DNA of 64,000 nt. Source: Nonlabens xiamenensis (GTDB lineage: Bacteria > Bacteroidota > Bacteroidia > Flavobacteriales > Flavobacteriaceae). Numbering within the stretch: the first letter of the stretch is position 1; each line of letters begins with the position of its first letter. Positions 27,046-36,931 of the stretch are shown piece after piece. Location of the stretch: the NCBI RefSeq assembly GCF_003865345.1, contig NZ_RMVE01000001.1, positions 868,001 to 932,000 of the forward strand. The letters run 5' to 3'. A program made the translations under genes and the position numbers. The notes beneath the pieces are model-generated. The model made no database searches. It had not been told where the DNA came from and worked only from the letters and a program-made list of their open reading frames with translations.

Positions 27046-27786
27046 TTAATAGGTAAGTCGGCTGATCATTGTTGTATTGCTTATTTGTGCTGGATCTAGG
27101 TCAAATTGGATGATCTCCTCTGGGCCAATCGCAAAAAGCTGATGGCCTCTTACAATCACATCATAAGTATCGGCTGTAATTTGGTACACTACATGGATAG
27201 ACCTTGGGTTAGTTATATCCAAAAACCGGATCTTATCTAAATCCGATAAAATTAAATAATCCTGATAGATGCCCATACCAATCGGCCGTTCAAAAGGCAT
27301 GGTTCCCAGAAGAACAGGATGAGTAAGGTCGGAAGTTTCATAGACCTCTAATTGATTCAGTTGGCCCTGACAGGTGGCGTTGGTGTGGAGACTGACAAAG
27401 GTGTAATTGTAATTACTGACGACCGGGTCACAGGAACGCAGGTGATTGGCTTCTGACAGCAGTTGCGGACTGGTCGGATCGTCTAGCCCATAAATATACA
27501 TACCCAGCTGGCTGCCTAAAAACAATGTGTTTTCAAACGAGTAAATGGTTTCAATACCAAAACCTATATATTGGCTATTCACTTTTACAGGTGCTTCAGC
27601 TTGATGAATGTCAAAAACGTGAAGGCTTTCCTCGTCCACGGTATAGAGATAGTCTTCTACAATGATGAATCTGGCTAAAGAACCACCCTGTCCAGTACCC
27701 TGATCGTTGAATGTAGTGCTGTCAGAATCGGCACTGCAGGAAATCGCCAGTGTTGCCAAAGCAATGAGAAAAATTATTCTATTCAT
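27046..27786 (-). CDS. Lipoprotein with beta-propeller-like (LVIVD-type) repeats
   Basis: 246 residues. The lipobox is LAISC (signal peptide MNRIIFLIALATLAISC). Repeated strands such as YLYTVDEESLHVFDIHQAEAPVKV, TLFLGSQLGMYIYGLDDPTSPQLL and YLILSDLDKIRFLDITNPRSIHVV follow the LVIVD/propeller blade pattern. Likely anchored in the outer membrane or at the periplasmic face. It begins 3 bp after the stop of a similar lipoprotein gene. Role unknown. Confidence 0.75.
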   Translation of the reverse strand: MNRIIFLIALATLAISCSADSDSTTFNDQGTGQGGSLARFIIVEDYLYTVDEESLHVFDIHQAEAPVKVNSQYIGFGIETIYSFENTLFLGSQLGMYIYGLDDPTSPQLLSEANHLRSCDPVVSNYNYTFVSLHTNATCQGQLNQLEVYETSDLTHPVLLGTMPFERPIGMGIYQDYLILSDLDKIRFLDITNPRSIHVVYQITADTYDVIVRGHQLFAIGPEEIIQFDLDPAQISNTTMISRLTY

Positions 27787-27789
27787 GGT

Positions 27790-28290
27790 TTATAGGATTC
27801 TGTAATCAATAATAATGTGGTCTTCAGGGATTTCAAAATGATCTGCTGACCATCCGTTTGGGGTCTTAAGTTGTGGAAAAACATCTGGGCTGATATGTAC
27901 TATTTGTAGATTACCTACGGTAAAATCAGGTCTTATGACTACCAGATCCGTATAATGATGAGCGTAGATCAAATTTCCCTTGATGGATATGTCGGTAATC
28001 CCGCCAATAGCGATGAAAAATTTAGGTACAGGTGTATTTCGGTTACTGTTATCATACACATGGATTCCCATGTCTTTTTCAATTACAAATAGAAAATCGT
28101 CTTTGATATAAATCTTGCCGGTATTGATGGACGTCTGGTGATCGGTCATTTCTATTTGAGCGTGCAATACAGCCCTGGAGACGCTGATGGGCTCGTAAAT
28201 ACTTGGGGGTTCAGTCAAAATATCATCCTCACCGCCGTAAAATAAACATGAGTTAAGTGCAAAAAAACAGAGGTATAAGAGACGTCTCAT
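27790..28290 (-). CDS. Short lipoprotein, LVIVD-type, paralogue of the next gene
   Basis: 166 residues. Signal peptide ends at a lipobox-like LNSC (MRRLLYLCFFALNSC). One or two blades are visible: GKIYIKDDFLFVIEKDMGIHVYDNSNRNTPVPKF and IYAHHYTDLVVIRPD. It resembles its downstream neighbour but is shorter, with too few blades for a complete propeller. It may be a truncated duplicate or may pair with the neighbour. Confidence 0.7.
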   Translation of the reverse strand: MRRLLYLCFFALNSCLFYGGEDDILTEPPSIYEPISVSRAVLHAQIEMTDHQTSINTGKIYIKDDFLFVIEKDMGIHVYDNSNRNTPVPKFFIAIGGITDISIKGNLIYAHHYTDLVVIRPDFTVGNLQIVHISPDVFPQLKTPNGWSADHFEIPEDHIIIDYRIL

Positions 28291-28498
28291 CAGTAGTTGG
28301 TTTTTGATTGGATGGAAAAAGTGCTTAAAGGTTGCCTAATAAAATTGCCTATTTTATTATTTTCTTACCAAACCCTAGTTTTTTTGTGCATTTGTCCGCC
28401 CAGTTACACCCACATTATGGGATCAGGAATCCTCAATCGTTTTCTTAACATTATTTTATTACATTTAGCCTCATTAAAAACCAAATACTTTAAAACAT

Positions 28499-30979
28499 AT
28501 GGAATCATATATGATTTATCTGCCGCTATTGCTGGCTGTTTTGGGCCTTGTTTACATGGTCGTCAAAAAATCTTGGGTTATGAAACAGAGTGCCGGTGAC
28601 GGCAGTATGAAGGAGATTTCAGACCATATTTATGAAGGAGCATTGGCGTTCTTGAAAGCTGAATACCGCTTGTTAGCCATATTTGTCGTAATTGTCAGCA
28701 TCTTATTGGCCATAGTTTCCTTTGTAGTCCCAACGACCCACTGGATGATCGTGATTGCTTTTGTTTTCGGAGCTGTGTTTTCAGCTTATGCAGGTAATAT
28801 CGGGATGAAAATTGCTACCAAAACCAATGTGCGTACCACTCAGGCGGCACGTACCAGTTTGCCGAATGCCTTGAAAATTTCTTTTGGCGGTGGAACGGTG
28901 ATGGGATTGGGAGTTGCCGGTCTTGCGGTATTGGGACTAACGGCCTTTTTTATCTTTTTCTATTGGTACTTTATGGGTAGTATTTGGGAGGCTGGAGCCT
29001 ACAATGGCGCCGAGTTGCAACCTACCGAATTAATGACTGTTGTCTTGGAAACCTTGGCAGGATTTTCCCTAGGAGCAGAGTCTATAGCTCTATTTGCTAG
29101 AGTAGGCGGCGGTATCTATACTAAAGCTGCCGATGTTGGAGCAGACCTGGTAGGTAAAGTAGAGGCTGGAATCCCAGAAGACGATCCTCGTAACCCGGCC
29201 ACCATCGCAGATAATGTTGGTGACAATGTGGGTGATGTAGCAGGTATGGGTGCTGATTTATTCGGTTCCTATGTGGCTACCGTTTTGGCTGCGATGGTAC
29301 TTGGTAATTATGTGATACGCGATGTGGTCAAGTTCAATGGTGATATGTCAGGTGATGCCAATTATGGATTTATGGATGCTTTTGGTGGTATTGGTCCTAT
29401 CTTATTACCGATGGCCATTGCTGGGGTAGGTATCATCATCTCAGTGATCGGAACCATGCTGGTGAAGATCAAAAATAATGAAGCCAAGGAAGCTCAGGTA
29501 ATGGGTGCATTGAATGTAGGTAACTGGACTTCTATTATACTTGTAGCCATCGCTTGTTATGCATTATGTACCTGGATGTTGCCAGAAACCATGGAAATGA
29601 AATTCTTTGGTGAAGGATATCTCAGGGTATCTTCCTTGAATGTGTTCTTTGCTACCTTGGTTGGATTGGTAGTGGGCGCTGTAATTTCGTCAGTGACTGA
29701 ATATTATACTGGATTGGGTAAAAAGCCGATTTTGAAAATCGTTCAACAGTCTTCTACTGGTGCAGGAACCAATATTATTGCCGGTTTGGCGACAGGGATG
29801 ATCTCTACTTTCCCTTCTGTGTTATTGTTCGCCGGAGCCATTTGGGCTTCTTATGCCTTGGCTGGATTCTACGGTGTTGCCTTGGCAGCAAGTGCTATGA
29901 TGGCCACCACCGCCATGCAATTGGCTATCGATGCATTCGGACCTATTTCAGACAACGCAGGTGGTATTGCCGAGATGAGTGAGCAAGATCCTATTGTGAG
30001 AGAGCGAACTGATATTTTGGATTCCGTAGGAAATACGACTGCGGCTACCGGTAAAGGTTTTGCGATCGCTTCTGCGGCCTTGACCTCACTAGCTTTATTT
30101 GCTGCATACGTAACTTTTACGGGAATTGACGGGATCAATATTTTCAAAGCTCCCGTATTAGCCATGCTGTTTGTGGGAGGGATGGTACCTGTTGTATTTA
30201 GTGCGCTGGCCATGAATGCGGTAGGTAAAGCTGCTATGCAAATGGTACAGGAAGTGCGGCGTCAATTTAAAGAGATTGCCGGTATCATGGAAGGTACGGG
30301 TAAACCAGAATATGATAAATGTGTAGACATATCTACCAAAGCTTCTCTTAAGGAAATGATGCTGCCAGGTCTACTTACCATTGGATTTCCATTGGTGATT
30401 GCCTTTTTACCCATGGCTTTTGGTATGAACCACGTATTGATCGCCGAAATGCTGGGTGGTTATATGGCTGGAGTAACCGTAAGTGGTGTTTTATGGGCCA
30501 TATTCCAAAACAATGCTGGTGGTGCATGGGACAACGCTAAAAAGTCTTTTGAGGCGGGTGTAGAAATCAATGGAAAAATGACTTATAAAGGTTCAGATGC
30601 TCATAAAGCTGCCGTAACTGGAGATACTGTCGGAGACCCATTCAAAGATACCTCTGGACCATCCATGAATATTTTGATCAAACTTACCTGCTTGATAGGT
30701 CTGGTTGTCGCTCCTATCTTGGGCGGACACACCCTGAGCGATGAAACGGAATTAGGTGCAAATATGTCTTCTGAGGTGAAAGAAGTAGAATATGTTTCCG
30801 ACAACATAAAAGTTCTCAAAACCCAAGATGAAGATACAGGTTTGGTAACTGCTGAGGTAACCATCACCACCAAAAAAAATGGAGCCAATATCTCCAAAAC
30901 ACAAGTCATTACTGGGACTGACGCTCAGGTAGACGCCAAAATCGAGTCACTCGAAAGGTCTATCGACAACTTTAGATAA
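28499..30979 (+). CDS. hppA: K+-dependent membrane-bound H+-translocating pyrophosphatase (predicted)
   Basis: 826 residues and about 16 TM segments. The enzyme couples pyrophosphate hydrolysis to ion pumping across the inner membrane. Substrate motifs: [40 protein letters not shown], and near the end [30 protein letters not shown] has Ala where K+-independent pumps have Lys, pointing to K+ dependence. Glu194 (GAESIALF) and Gly256 (GADLFGSY) bear on ion choice, see findings. A C-terminal extension of about 65 charged residues follows the last TM segment and is unusual in length. Start [10 protein letters not shown] is the first ATG. Confidence 0.93.
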   Translation: MESYMIYLPLLLAVLGLVYMVVKKSWVMKQSAGDGSMKEISDHIYEGALAFLKAEYRLLAIFVVIVSILLAIVSFVVPTTHWMIVIAFVFGAVFSAYAGNIGMKIATKTNVRTTQAARTSLPNALKISFGGGTVMGLGVAGLAVLGLTAFFIFFYWYFMGSIWEAGAYNGAELQPTELMTVVLETLAGFSLGAESIALFARVGGGIYTKAADVGADLVGKVEAGIPEDDPRNPATIADNVGDNVGDVAGMGADLFGSYVATVLAAMVLGNYVIRDVVKFNGDMSGDANYGFMDAFGGIGPILLPMAIAGVGIIISVIGTMLVKIKNNEAKEAQVMGALNVGNWTSIILVAIACYALCTWMLPETMEMKFFGEGYLRVSSLNVFFATLVGLVVGAVISSVTEYYTGLGKKPILKIVQQSSTGAGTNIIAGLATGMISTFPSVLLFAGAIWASYALAGFYGVALAASAMMATTAMQLAIDAFGPISDNAGGIAEMSEQDPIVRERTDILDSVGNTTAATGKGFAIASAALTSLALFAAYVTFTGIDGINIFKAPVLAMLFVGGMVPVVFSALAMNAVGKAAMQMVQEVRRQFKEIAGIMEGTGKPEYDKCVDISTKASLKEMMLPGLLTIGFPLVIAFLPMAFGMNHVLIAEMLGGYMAGVTVSGVLWAIFQNNAGGAWDNAKKSFEAGVEINGKMTYKGSDAHKAAVTGDTVGDPFKDTSGPSMNILIKLTCLIGLVVAPILGGHTLSDETELGANMSSEVKEVEYVSDNIKVLKTQDEDTGLVTAEVTITTKKNGANISKTQVITGTDAQVDAKIESLERSIDNFR

Positions 30980-31003
30980 GAAGTCTAATTGTTGCTTTCA
31001 ACG

Positions 31004-31038
31004 AAAACCCCATTTCAAATCATTGAAATGGGGTTTTT
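31004..31038. terminator. Bidirectional terminator between hppA and metK
   Basis: AAAACCCCATTTCAA and TTGAAATGGGGTTTT are perfect inverted arms around a short loop, with A- and T-runs on the outer sides. It sits between convergent genes, so it serves both strands. Confidence 0.9.
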
Positions 31039-31062
31039 AACTATTATTTACTCAGTGAGCGT

Positions 31063-32319
31063 CTACAGACCAAATGCTGCTTTCACTTGATCTACATAAT
31101 CCAACTTTTCCCAAGTGAACAATTCAACTTCGCGTTCGACGCGCCCATTATAAGGCGATTCGAACACCAGAGTCTCCATTCGTGGTGTACGACCCATATG
31201 GCCATAGGCCGCTGTATCGCTATAGATCGGATTTCTCAATTTCAACCTGGACTCAATCGCTGCTGGTCGCATGTCAAAAATTTCCGCTACTTTTTTTGAA
31301 ATTTCGCCATCGGTCATATCTAAGGTAGAAGTGCCATAAGTTTCTACATTGATGGAAGTTGGCTCAACGACTCCAATTGCGTAGGAAACCTGTACCAGCA
31401 CTTCGCTCGCCAATCCAGCGGCCACCAGATTTTTAGCGACGTGTCTGGAAGCGTAGGCAGCGCTGCGATCTACCTTGGAAGGATCTTTCCCTGAAAAGGC
31501 TCCTCCTCCATGAGCTCCTTTACCTCCATAGGTGTCCACAATAATCTTTCGACCGGTAAGTCCAGTATCACCATGAGGCCCGCCAATTACAAATTTACCC
31601 GTAGGATTTATATGGTAAGTGATGTCGTCGTTAAACAACTTTTGTGCATATTCTGGTAATTGAGCTATCACTCTCGGTATTAATATCTCCACCAAATCCT
31701 TTTTGATCTGGGCCAACATCGCATCATCATCTTCCAAAAATTCGTCATGTTGGGTGGATATAACGATAGCATCTATACGTTGTGGTACATTGTCGTCGCT
31801 GTACTCAATCGTGACCTGAGATTTGGCATCGGGCCTGAGGTAGTTGATTTGATCTGCTTCTCTGCGCAAAGCTGCTAGTTCGATCAATATTTTGTGAGAG
31901 ATATCCAGCGCCAACGGCATATAGTTTTCAGTCTCATTGGTGGCATACCCAAACATCATTCCTTGATCACCAGCGCCTTGGTCTTCCTTGGTTTCACGAT
32001 CTACACCTTGATTAATATCTTGGGACTGCTCATGGATAAGGGATATGACGCCACAGGAATCTCCAGAGAATTGATAAGCACCTTTGGTATAACCTATTTT
32101 GTTGATTACATCCCGGGCAATTTGTGCAGCATCGATATAGGTATTGGATTTTACTTCACCTGCCAATACCACCTGGCCAGTAGTGACCAAGGTTTCACAG
32201 GCCACTTTTGACTCAGGATCAAAAGCAAGAAAGTTGTCCAATAAGGCATCGCTGATCTGGTCAGCAACTTTATCCGGGTGTCCTTCACTCACGGATTCTG
32301 ATGTAAATAAATATGGCAT
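31063..32319 (-). CDS. metK: S-adenosylmethionine synthetase
   Basis: 418 residues. It makes SAM from methionine and ATP in the cytoplasm. Signatures: [18 protein letters not shown], the [18 protein letters not shown] motif, [23 protein letters not shown] and [31 protein letters not shown]. The length is typical of Bacteroidota MetK. A perfect dispersed palindrome lies 12 bp upstream of the start. No SAM riboswitch is visible upstream of this gene; one is found upstream of metY at the right end. Confidence 0.97.
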   Translation of the reverse strand: MPYLFTSESVSEGHPDKVADQISDALLDNFLAFDPESKVACETLVTTGQVVLAGEVKSNTYIDAAQIARDVINKIGYTKGAYQFSGDSCGVISLIHEQSQDINQGVDRETKEDQGAGDQGMMFGYATNETENYMPLALDISHKILIELAALRREADQINYLRPDAKSQVTIEYSDDNVPQRIDAIVISTQHDEFLEDDDAMLAQIKKDLVEILIPRVIAQLPEYAQKLFNDDITYHINPTGKFVIGGPHGDTGLTGRKIIVDTYGGKGAHGGGAFSGKDPSKVDRSAAYASRHVAKNLVAAGLASEVLVQVSYAIGVVEPTSINVETYGTSTLDMTDGEISKKVAEIFDMRPAAIESRLKLRNPIYSDTAAYGHMGRTPRMETLVFESPYNGRVEREVELFTWEKLDYVDQVKAAFGL

Positions 32320-32331
32320 CTTTAAAATGTG

Positions 32332-32347
32332 CGCTTTCGCGAAAGCG
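32332..32347. repeat. Dispersed palindrome CGCTTTCGCGAAAGCG, copy 6
   Basis: Perfect copy 12 bp upstream of the metK start codon, in its 5' untranslated region. Confidence 0.9.
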
Positions 32348-32773
32348 TGAACAGTACAAGCTTCGCAAGATTAATAATCACAAGAAAAAATAGGCTGTCG
32401 TCTGATATGCAGTACACTGTTTTAGCGTTTGTGCTCCATTGTCAATGGAACGAGGTCGCAAGCAGCCAAATCTTTCCTCATGCTGAAGGGCAAATGTAAT
32501 AAACTCATAGGTTTCTCCCCAAGCCTAAGAAAGGATAATTAAAGTAAGCCATCAGATCAATTGATTTCATTACAATGGGCAGGGTATGCATAACCACGAA
32601 ACACCTCGTAGTAATCTCAAATATGATTCAGTCTTGCTGGGACAGCTACCTCACAACTGATGTTTTTACTGGTGGCATAAGTTCAGCGCATTAAAAGTTG
32701 CTTTTTTAAATCCAATTCTCAGGTTGGATCTACCCTTGACTATCATATATAGAATTGGTTCAAATCATTGTAA
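32348..32773. other. Intergenic stretch between metK and the ilv leader
   Basis: About 425 bp without a credible ORF. It presumably holds the divergent promoters of metK and the ilv operon. I looked for tRNA, S-box, T-box, TPP and cobalamin signatures and found none. TTGACTATCATATATAG at 32737-32753 looks promoter-like but does not give good Bacteroidota spacing. Confidence 0.6.
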
Positions 32774-32857
32774 ATGAGATTACTAAACCTAAGTCTTTGC
32801 TTTTGGGCAACAGTAGTATTGATTTTGAACCGTTTCAAGGGAATTGTTGCTTTTTAG
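32774..32857 (+). CDS. Putative branched-chain amino acid leader peptide (ilv attenuator)
   Basis: A 27-codon ORF ending with TAG 71 bp before the ilvD ATG. Eleven of 27 residues are Leu, Ile or Val (six L, three V, two I), including the run VVLIL at codons 14-18 and an early LLNLSL. This is the composition of ribosome-sensing leader peptides of ilv operons. It is not conserved-domain evidence, only composition and position. The ORF overlaps a hairpin with a T-run (32807-32861), listed separately. Confidence 0.7.
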   Translation: MRLLNLSLCFWATVVLILNRFKGIVAF

Positions 32858-32861
32858 TTTT
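32807..32861 (+). terminator. Candidate terminator/attenuator hairpin overlapping the ilv leader
   Basis: GCAACA (32807-32812) pairs with TGTTGC (32845-32850), with an inner stem TTGAA/TTCAA (32825-32829, 32834-32838), followed by TTTTTAGTTTT. It overlaps the 3' half of the leader ORF, so a ribosome stalled on VVLIL would cover the 5' arm. A second hairpin, CAGGTC/GACCTG (32884-32889, 32904-32909), lies just before ilvD and could affect its translation. Not folded computationally. Confidence 0.4.
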
Positions 32862-32927
32862 GGTAAAGAATAGGCGATACAACCAGGTCATGAGGAAAAT
32901 ACGGACCTGCCAACAACCTGATAATTG

Positions 32928-34601
32928 ATGATTAATAAATATAGTAAAACCGTTACCCAAGATCCTACCCAACCCGCAGCTCAGGCCATGCTACATGCCA
33001 TTGGCTTGAGCCGTGAGGATTTAAAAAAGGCTTTTGTAGGAATTGCCAGTACAGGCTACGAGGGCAATCCGTGTAATATGCACCTAAATGACTTGGCCAA
33101 ATTGGTGAAGAAAGGTACTCAGGACAGCGATTTGGTCGGACTTATTTTTAATACAATTGGCGTTAGTGATGGTATTTCCATGGGGACTCCGGGTATGCGT
33201 TATTCCTTGCCTTCCAGAGATATTATTGCCGATTCCATGGAAACCGTTGTTCAAGCCATGAGTTATGATGCCTTGGTGACGGTAGTGGGGTGCGATAAAA
33301 ATATGCCGGGTGCGCTTATGGCTATGATCCGTTTGAACAGGCCCTGTGTTTTGGTGTATGGAGGAACCATTGACTCTGGTTGCCATAATGGCCAAAAACT
33401 GGATGTTGTATCAGCCTTCGAGGCCTGGGGCAGCAAGGTAGCTGGAACGATGCAAGAAGAGGAATACCAAAGCATTGTAGAAAAAGCCTGTCCAGGAGCC
33501 GGTGCTTGCGGTGGTATGTATACAGCCAATACCATGGCCAGTGCCATTGAAGCCTTGGGCATGTCGTTACCTTTTAACTCTTCTAATCCAGCCTTGAGCC
33601 AAGATAAAAAAGAGGAGTCCATCGCTGCGGGAAAAGCAGTGCGTAAGTTGCTGGAGAAGGATATTAAACCTTCTGATATTATCACTCGTAAATCTCTGGA
33701 GAACGCAGTACGCCTGGTTACAATTCTAGGTGGTTCTACCAATGCTGTACTCCATTTTCTAGCCATTGCCAGAGCTGCACAAATTCCGTTTGACCTATCC
33801 GACTTTCAAAAAATTAGCGATAACACACCATTTTTGGCCGATCTTAAACCCAGCGGAAAATACCTTATGGAAGATGTCCATCGGGTAGGTGGTATTCCAG
33901 CAGTGATGAAATACCTTTTAGAAAAAGGTTTGCTCCATGGTGATTGTTTAACCGTTACTGGCCAAACCCTTGCCGAAAACCTGGCGTCAGTATCACCACT
34001 TACGCCAGGGCAGGACGTAATTAAAACCATCGATTCACCCATCAAGATTTCTGGACACCTCAGAATGCTTTACGGCAATCTTGCTAGTGAAGGAAGTGTG
34101 GCCAAGATCACTGGAAAAGAGGGTTTATACTTTTCTGGTTCTGCCAGGGTTTTTGATGGAGAATATGCGGCAAACGATGGAATCAGGGATGGCAAAGTGA
34201 AATCCGGAGATGTGGTGGTGATCCGCTACGAAGGCCCAAAAGGTGGTCCGGGCATGCCAGAAATGCTGAAGCCTACCGCCGCAATTATGGGGGCTGGATT
34301 GGGCAAAGAGGTGGCCTTGATAACAGACGGCAGATTCTCTGGAGGTACGCACGGATTTGTAGTAGGTCATATTACGCCAGAAGCACAGGATGGTGGAAAC
34401 ATTGCACTTGTGCAGGATGGCGATATCATCACGATCAATGCCGAAACCAATACCATCCACCTGGAGGTGTCCCAGGAAGAGTTGGAAAAGCGTAGAGCCG
34501 CGTGGAAGGCACCCCAACTCAAGTTTAATCGCGGCGTACTTTATAAATATGCCCGAACCGTATCCTCAGCCTCCCAAGGTTGTGTGACCGACGAATTTTA
34601 A
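32928..34601 (+). CDS. ilvD: Dihydroxy-acid dehydratase
   Basis: 557 residues from ATG 32928. It dehydrates dihydroxy-isovalerate and dihydroxy-methylvalerate, the third common step to Val and Ile. Fe-S cysteines are in [15 protein letters not shown] and [25 protein letters not shown]; the C-terminal [19 protein letters not shown] is intact. First structural gene of ilvDBNCA. Codons at 32925-32927 (TTG) could also initiate. Regulation is probably by the upstream leader peptide. Confidence 0.96.
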   Translation: MINKYSKTVTQDPTQPAAQAMLHAIGLSREDLKKAFVGIASTGYEGNPCNMHLNDLAKLVKKGTQDSDLVGLIFNTIGVSDGISMGTPGMRYSLPSRDIIADSMETVVQAMSYDALVTVVGCDKNMPGALMAMIRLNRPCVLVYGGTIDSGCHNGQKLDVVSAFEAWGSKVAGTMQEEEYQSIVEKACPGAGACGGMYTANTMASAIEALGMSLPFNSSNPALSQDKKEESIAAGKAVRKLLEKDIKPSDIITRKSLENAVRLVTILGGSTNAVLHFLAIARAAQIPFDLSDFQKISDNTPFLADLKPSGKYLMEDVHRVGGIPAVMKYLLEKGLLHGDCLTVTGQTLAENLASVSPLTPGQDVIKTIDSPIKISGHLRMLYGNLASEGSVAKITGKEGLYFSGSARVFDGEYAANDGIRDGKVKSGDVVVIRYEGPKGGPGMPEMLKPTAAIMGAGLGKEVALITDGRFSGGTHGFVVGHITPEAQDGGNIALVQDGDIITINAETNTIHLEVSQEELEKRRAAWKAPQLKFNRGVLYKYARTVSSASQGCVTDEF

Positions 34602-34618
34602 TCCAAAATCCCTATGCT

Positions 34619-36352
34619 ATGAAGGAACAGACAGCGTTGAAGCAAGCTCCCTTAACAAAAGACACGGAGCGTTTATCAGGAGCAGAAGCCATCATCAAAT
34701 GTTTTCTCGCTGAAGGCGTGGATACAATTTTTGGATATCCTGGAGGGGCGATCATGCCTTTTTATGATAAACTGTACCATTACCAGGATCAACTCAAACA
34801 TATACTTACCAGACATGAGCAAGGTGCTACACATGCGGCACAAGGCTATGCCCGTATTTCTAATAAAGTTGGTGTAGCTGTAGCAACCTCCGGACCTGGA
34901 GCAACCAACTTGATCACTGGACTGGCTGATGCGATGATTGATTCTACGCCCATGGTCTGTATCACTGGACAGGTCGCTTCCCATTTACTGGGGACTGATG
35001 CCTTTCAAGAAACAGATATTGTGGGAATTTCTACTCCGGTGACCAAATGGAACGCCCAAATTACTAAGGCTAGTGATATACCGACCGTTTTGGCCAAAGC
35101 CTTCTACATTGCTCAAAGTGGAAGACCAGGCCCGGTTCTGATTGATATTACCAAAAATGCCCAATTTGAGGAGTTGGATTTTGCTTACGCGAAATGTCAT
35201 TCCATCAGGAGCTATCAACCTGTACCAGAAACGGATTCTTCCTCATTGCAGGCAGCAGCCGAATTGATCAATGCGGCCCAAAAGCCCATGATCGTTTGGG
35301 GTCAGGGAGTGATTCTGGGGGAAGCAGAAAAAGAGTTTAAAGCTGTTGTAGAGAAAACAGGTATTCCCGCTGCATGGACGATATTGGGAGCCAGTGCGCT
35401 TCCTACATCACACCCGCTCAACGTCGGAATGGTAGGAATGCACGGCAATTACGCCCCCAATATGCTGACCAATGAATGCGATGTACTCATTGCCATAGGA
35501 ATGAGGTTTGACGACAGGGTAACTGGCGACCTCAAGCGGTATGCCAAGCAAGCCAAAGTCATTCATTTTGAAATCGATCCAGCCGAGGTACACAAGAATG
35601 TATTTGCTGATGTACCCGTGTTAGGTGATGTAAAAAACACACTCGCCGCCATCATGCCGCTACTGCAAGAGCGGAAACACGACGAGTGGCACCAAAATTT
35701 TAAAAAGCTGCATGCGATTGAAATAGAAAAGGTGATCAAAGAGGATTTGGAACCCAGTTCAGAAGGTTTGACCATGGCTGAAGTTATCGCGCAGGTCAAT
35801 AAAGAGTCTGAGGGAAAAGCGGCGATTGTAAGCGATGTAGGCCAACATCAAATGGCTGCCTGTAGGTACGCTCAGTTTCAATACACACGCAGTAATATTA
35901 CCTCTGGCGGTCTGGGAACAATGGGTTTTGCCTTGCCTGCTGCCATAGGCGCAAAGTTGGCTGCCCCTGATCGTGAGGTGGTGGCTGTGATCGGTGATGG
36001 TGGTTATCAAATGACCATCCAAGAATTAGGAACCATATTTCAAACCAAGGTACCCGTAAAGATCTTAGTACTTAATAATGAATTTTTAGGTATGGTACGT
36101 CAATGGCAACAGTTGTTTTTTGACAAACGATATGCCAGCACCGAAATGACCAATCCTGATTTCGTCAAAATTGCAGAAGGATACCAAATACCAGCCAAAA
36201 AAGTCACCCGTAGAGAAGAACTTGCGCAATCGATTAAAGAAATGATGGAAGCCAAAACTTCCTACTTTTTAGAGGTTTGTGTAGAAAAGGAGGCCAATGT
36301 GTTTCCTATGATACCAACAGGAGCTTCAGTGTCTGAATGTCGACTCGAGTAA
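34619..36352 (+). CDS. ilvB: Acetolactate synthase, large subunit
   Basis: 577 residues from ATG 34619. It forms acetolactate and acetohydroxybutyrate using ThDP and FAD. Catalytic Glu is in TRHEQGATHAAQGYAR, and the ThDP-binding motif runs GDGGYQMTIQEL to LNNEFLGM. It follows ilvD by 17 bp. An open frame to 34580 would overlap ilvD and lacks family match. The intragenic variant palindrome at 35179-35194 is read as DFAYAK. Confidence 0.96.
   Translation: MKEQTALKQAPLTKDTERLSGAEAIIKCFLAEGVDTIFGYPGGAIMPFYDKLYHYQDQLKHILTRHEQGATHAAQGYARISNKVGVAVATSGPGATNLITGLADAMIDSTPMVCITGQVASHLLGTDAFQETDIVGISTPVTKWNAQITKASDIPTVLAKAFYIAQSGRPGPVLIDITKNAQFEELDFAYAKCHSIRSYQPVPETDSSSLQAAAELINAAQKPMIVWGQGVILGEAEKEFKAVVEKTGIPAAWTILGASALPTSHPLNVGMVGMHGNYAPNMLTNECDVLIAIGMRFDDRVTGDLKRYAKQAKVIHFEIDPAEVHKNVFADVPVLGDVKNTLAAIMPLLQERKHDEWHQNFKKLHAIEIEKVIKEDLEPSSEGLTMAEVIAQVNKESEGKAAIVSDVGQHQMAACRYAQFQYTRSNITSGGLGTMGFALPAAIGAKLAAPDREVVAVIGDGGYQMTIQELGTIFQTKVPVKILVLNNEFLGMVRQWQQLFFDKRYASTEMTNPDFVKIAEGYQIPAKKVTRREELAQSIKEMMEAKTSYFLEVCVEKEANVFPMIPTGASVSECRLE
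35179..35194. repeat. Variant palindrome TTTTGC-TTAC-GCGAAA (intragenic)
   Basis: Like 9568-9583, with one arm mismatch, inside ilvB. Confidence 0.35.
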
Positions 36353-36393
36353 TAAAAAAGCTTTTCTCTACTCACCGTCCAAAACATACCCCA

Positions 36394-36921
36394 ATGGAAA
36401 ATAAAGAACGCTATACCATATCCATCTATACCGAAAATAATATTGGTTTACTCAATCGTATTTCGGCGATTTTTCAACGTAGACATGTCAATATTGAAAG
36501 TATTAACAGCTCTGCTTCTGAAATTGATGAGGTTTCCAGATGGACCATTTTGGTGAATGTCAGTGAAGATCAGATCAAGAAAATCATTGGCCAGATTGAA
36601 AAACAGGTAGAAGTCATAAAGGCATACTACCACACCGAAGATGAAACCATCTACCAAGAATCCTGTTTATTTAAAATCAAATCCGATCTTCTATTTGAAG
36701 AGCGCCAGATTCAAAATATCATTAAAGATAGCAACGCACGCATCGTTACAGTCAATAAAGATTTCTTTGTGCTAGAAAAATCAGGTCGTAGCAGCGAGGT
36801 GGATTTGCTTTATCGCGAACTCAGTGCTTTTGGAATACTACAGTTCAACCGTTCAGGTCGAATCGCTGTGACCAAAGAGGCCATGGAAATCACCAAATTA
36901 CTTCAAACATTCAACCCATAA
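36394..36921 (+). CDS. ilvN: Acetolactate synthase, small (regulatory) subunit
   Basis: 175 residues from [16 protein letters not shown]. The N-terminal ACT domain ([34 protein letters not shown]) binds valine for feedback inhibition, and a C-terminal domain follows. It stimulates IlvB. ATG at 36337 overlaps ilvB and adds 19 unmatched residues, so 36394 is preferred. ilvC follows after 10 bp. Confidence 0.93.
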   Translation: MENKERYTISIYTENNIGLLNRISAIFQRRHVNIESINSSASEIDEVSRWTILVNVSEDQIKKIIGQIEKQVEVIKAYYHTEDETIYQESCLFKIKSDLLFEERQIQNIIKDSNARIVTVNKDFFVLEKSGRSSEVDLLYRELSAFGILQFNRSGRIAVTKEAMEITKLLQTFNP

Positions 36922-36931
36922 ACTATTCAGC

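Noticed and set aside
28297-28599. 100-codon plus-strand frame before hppA
   Set aside because: Overlaps the hppA start in a different frame, with no family match; its hydrophobic part is explained by AT-rich DNA.
32348-32773. Riboswitch or T-box upstream of the ilv operon
   Set aside because: No aptamer core I know is present; the leader peptide explains the control better.
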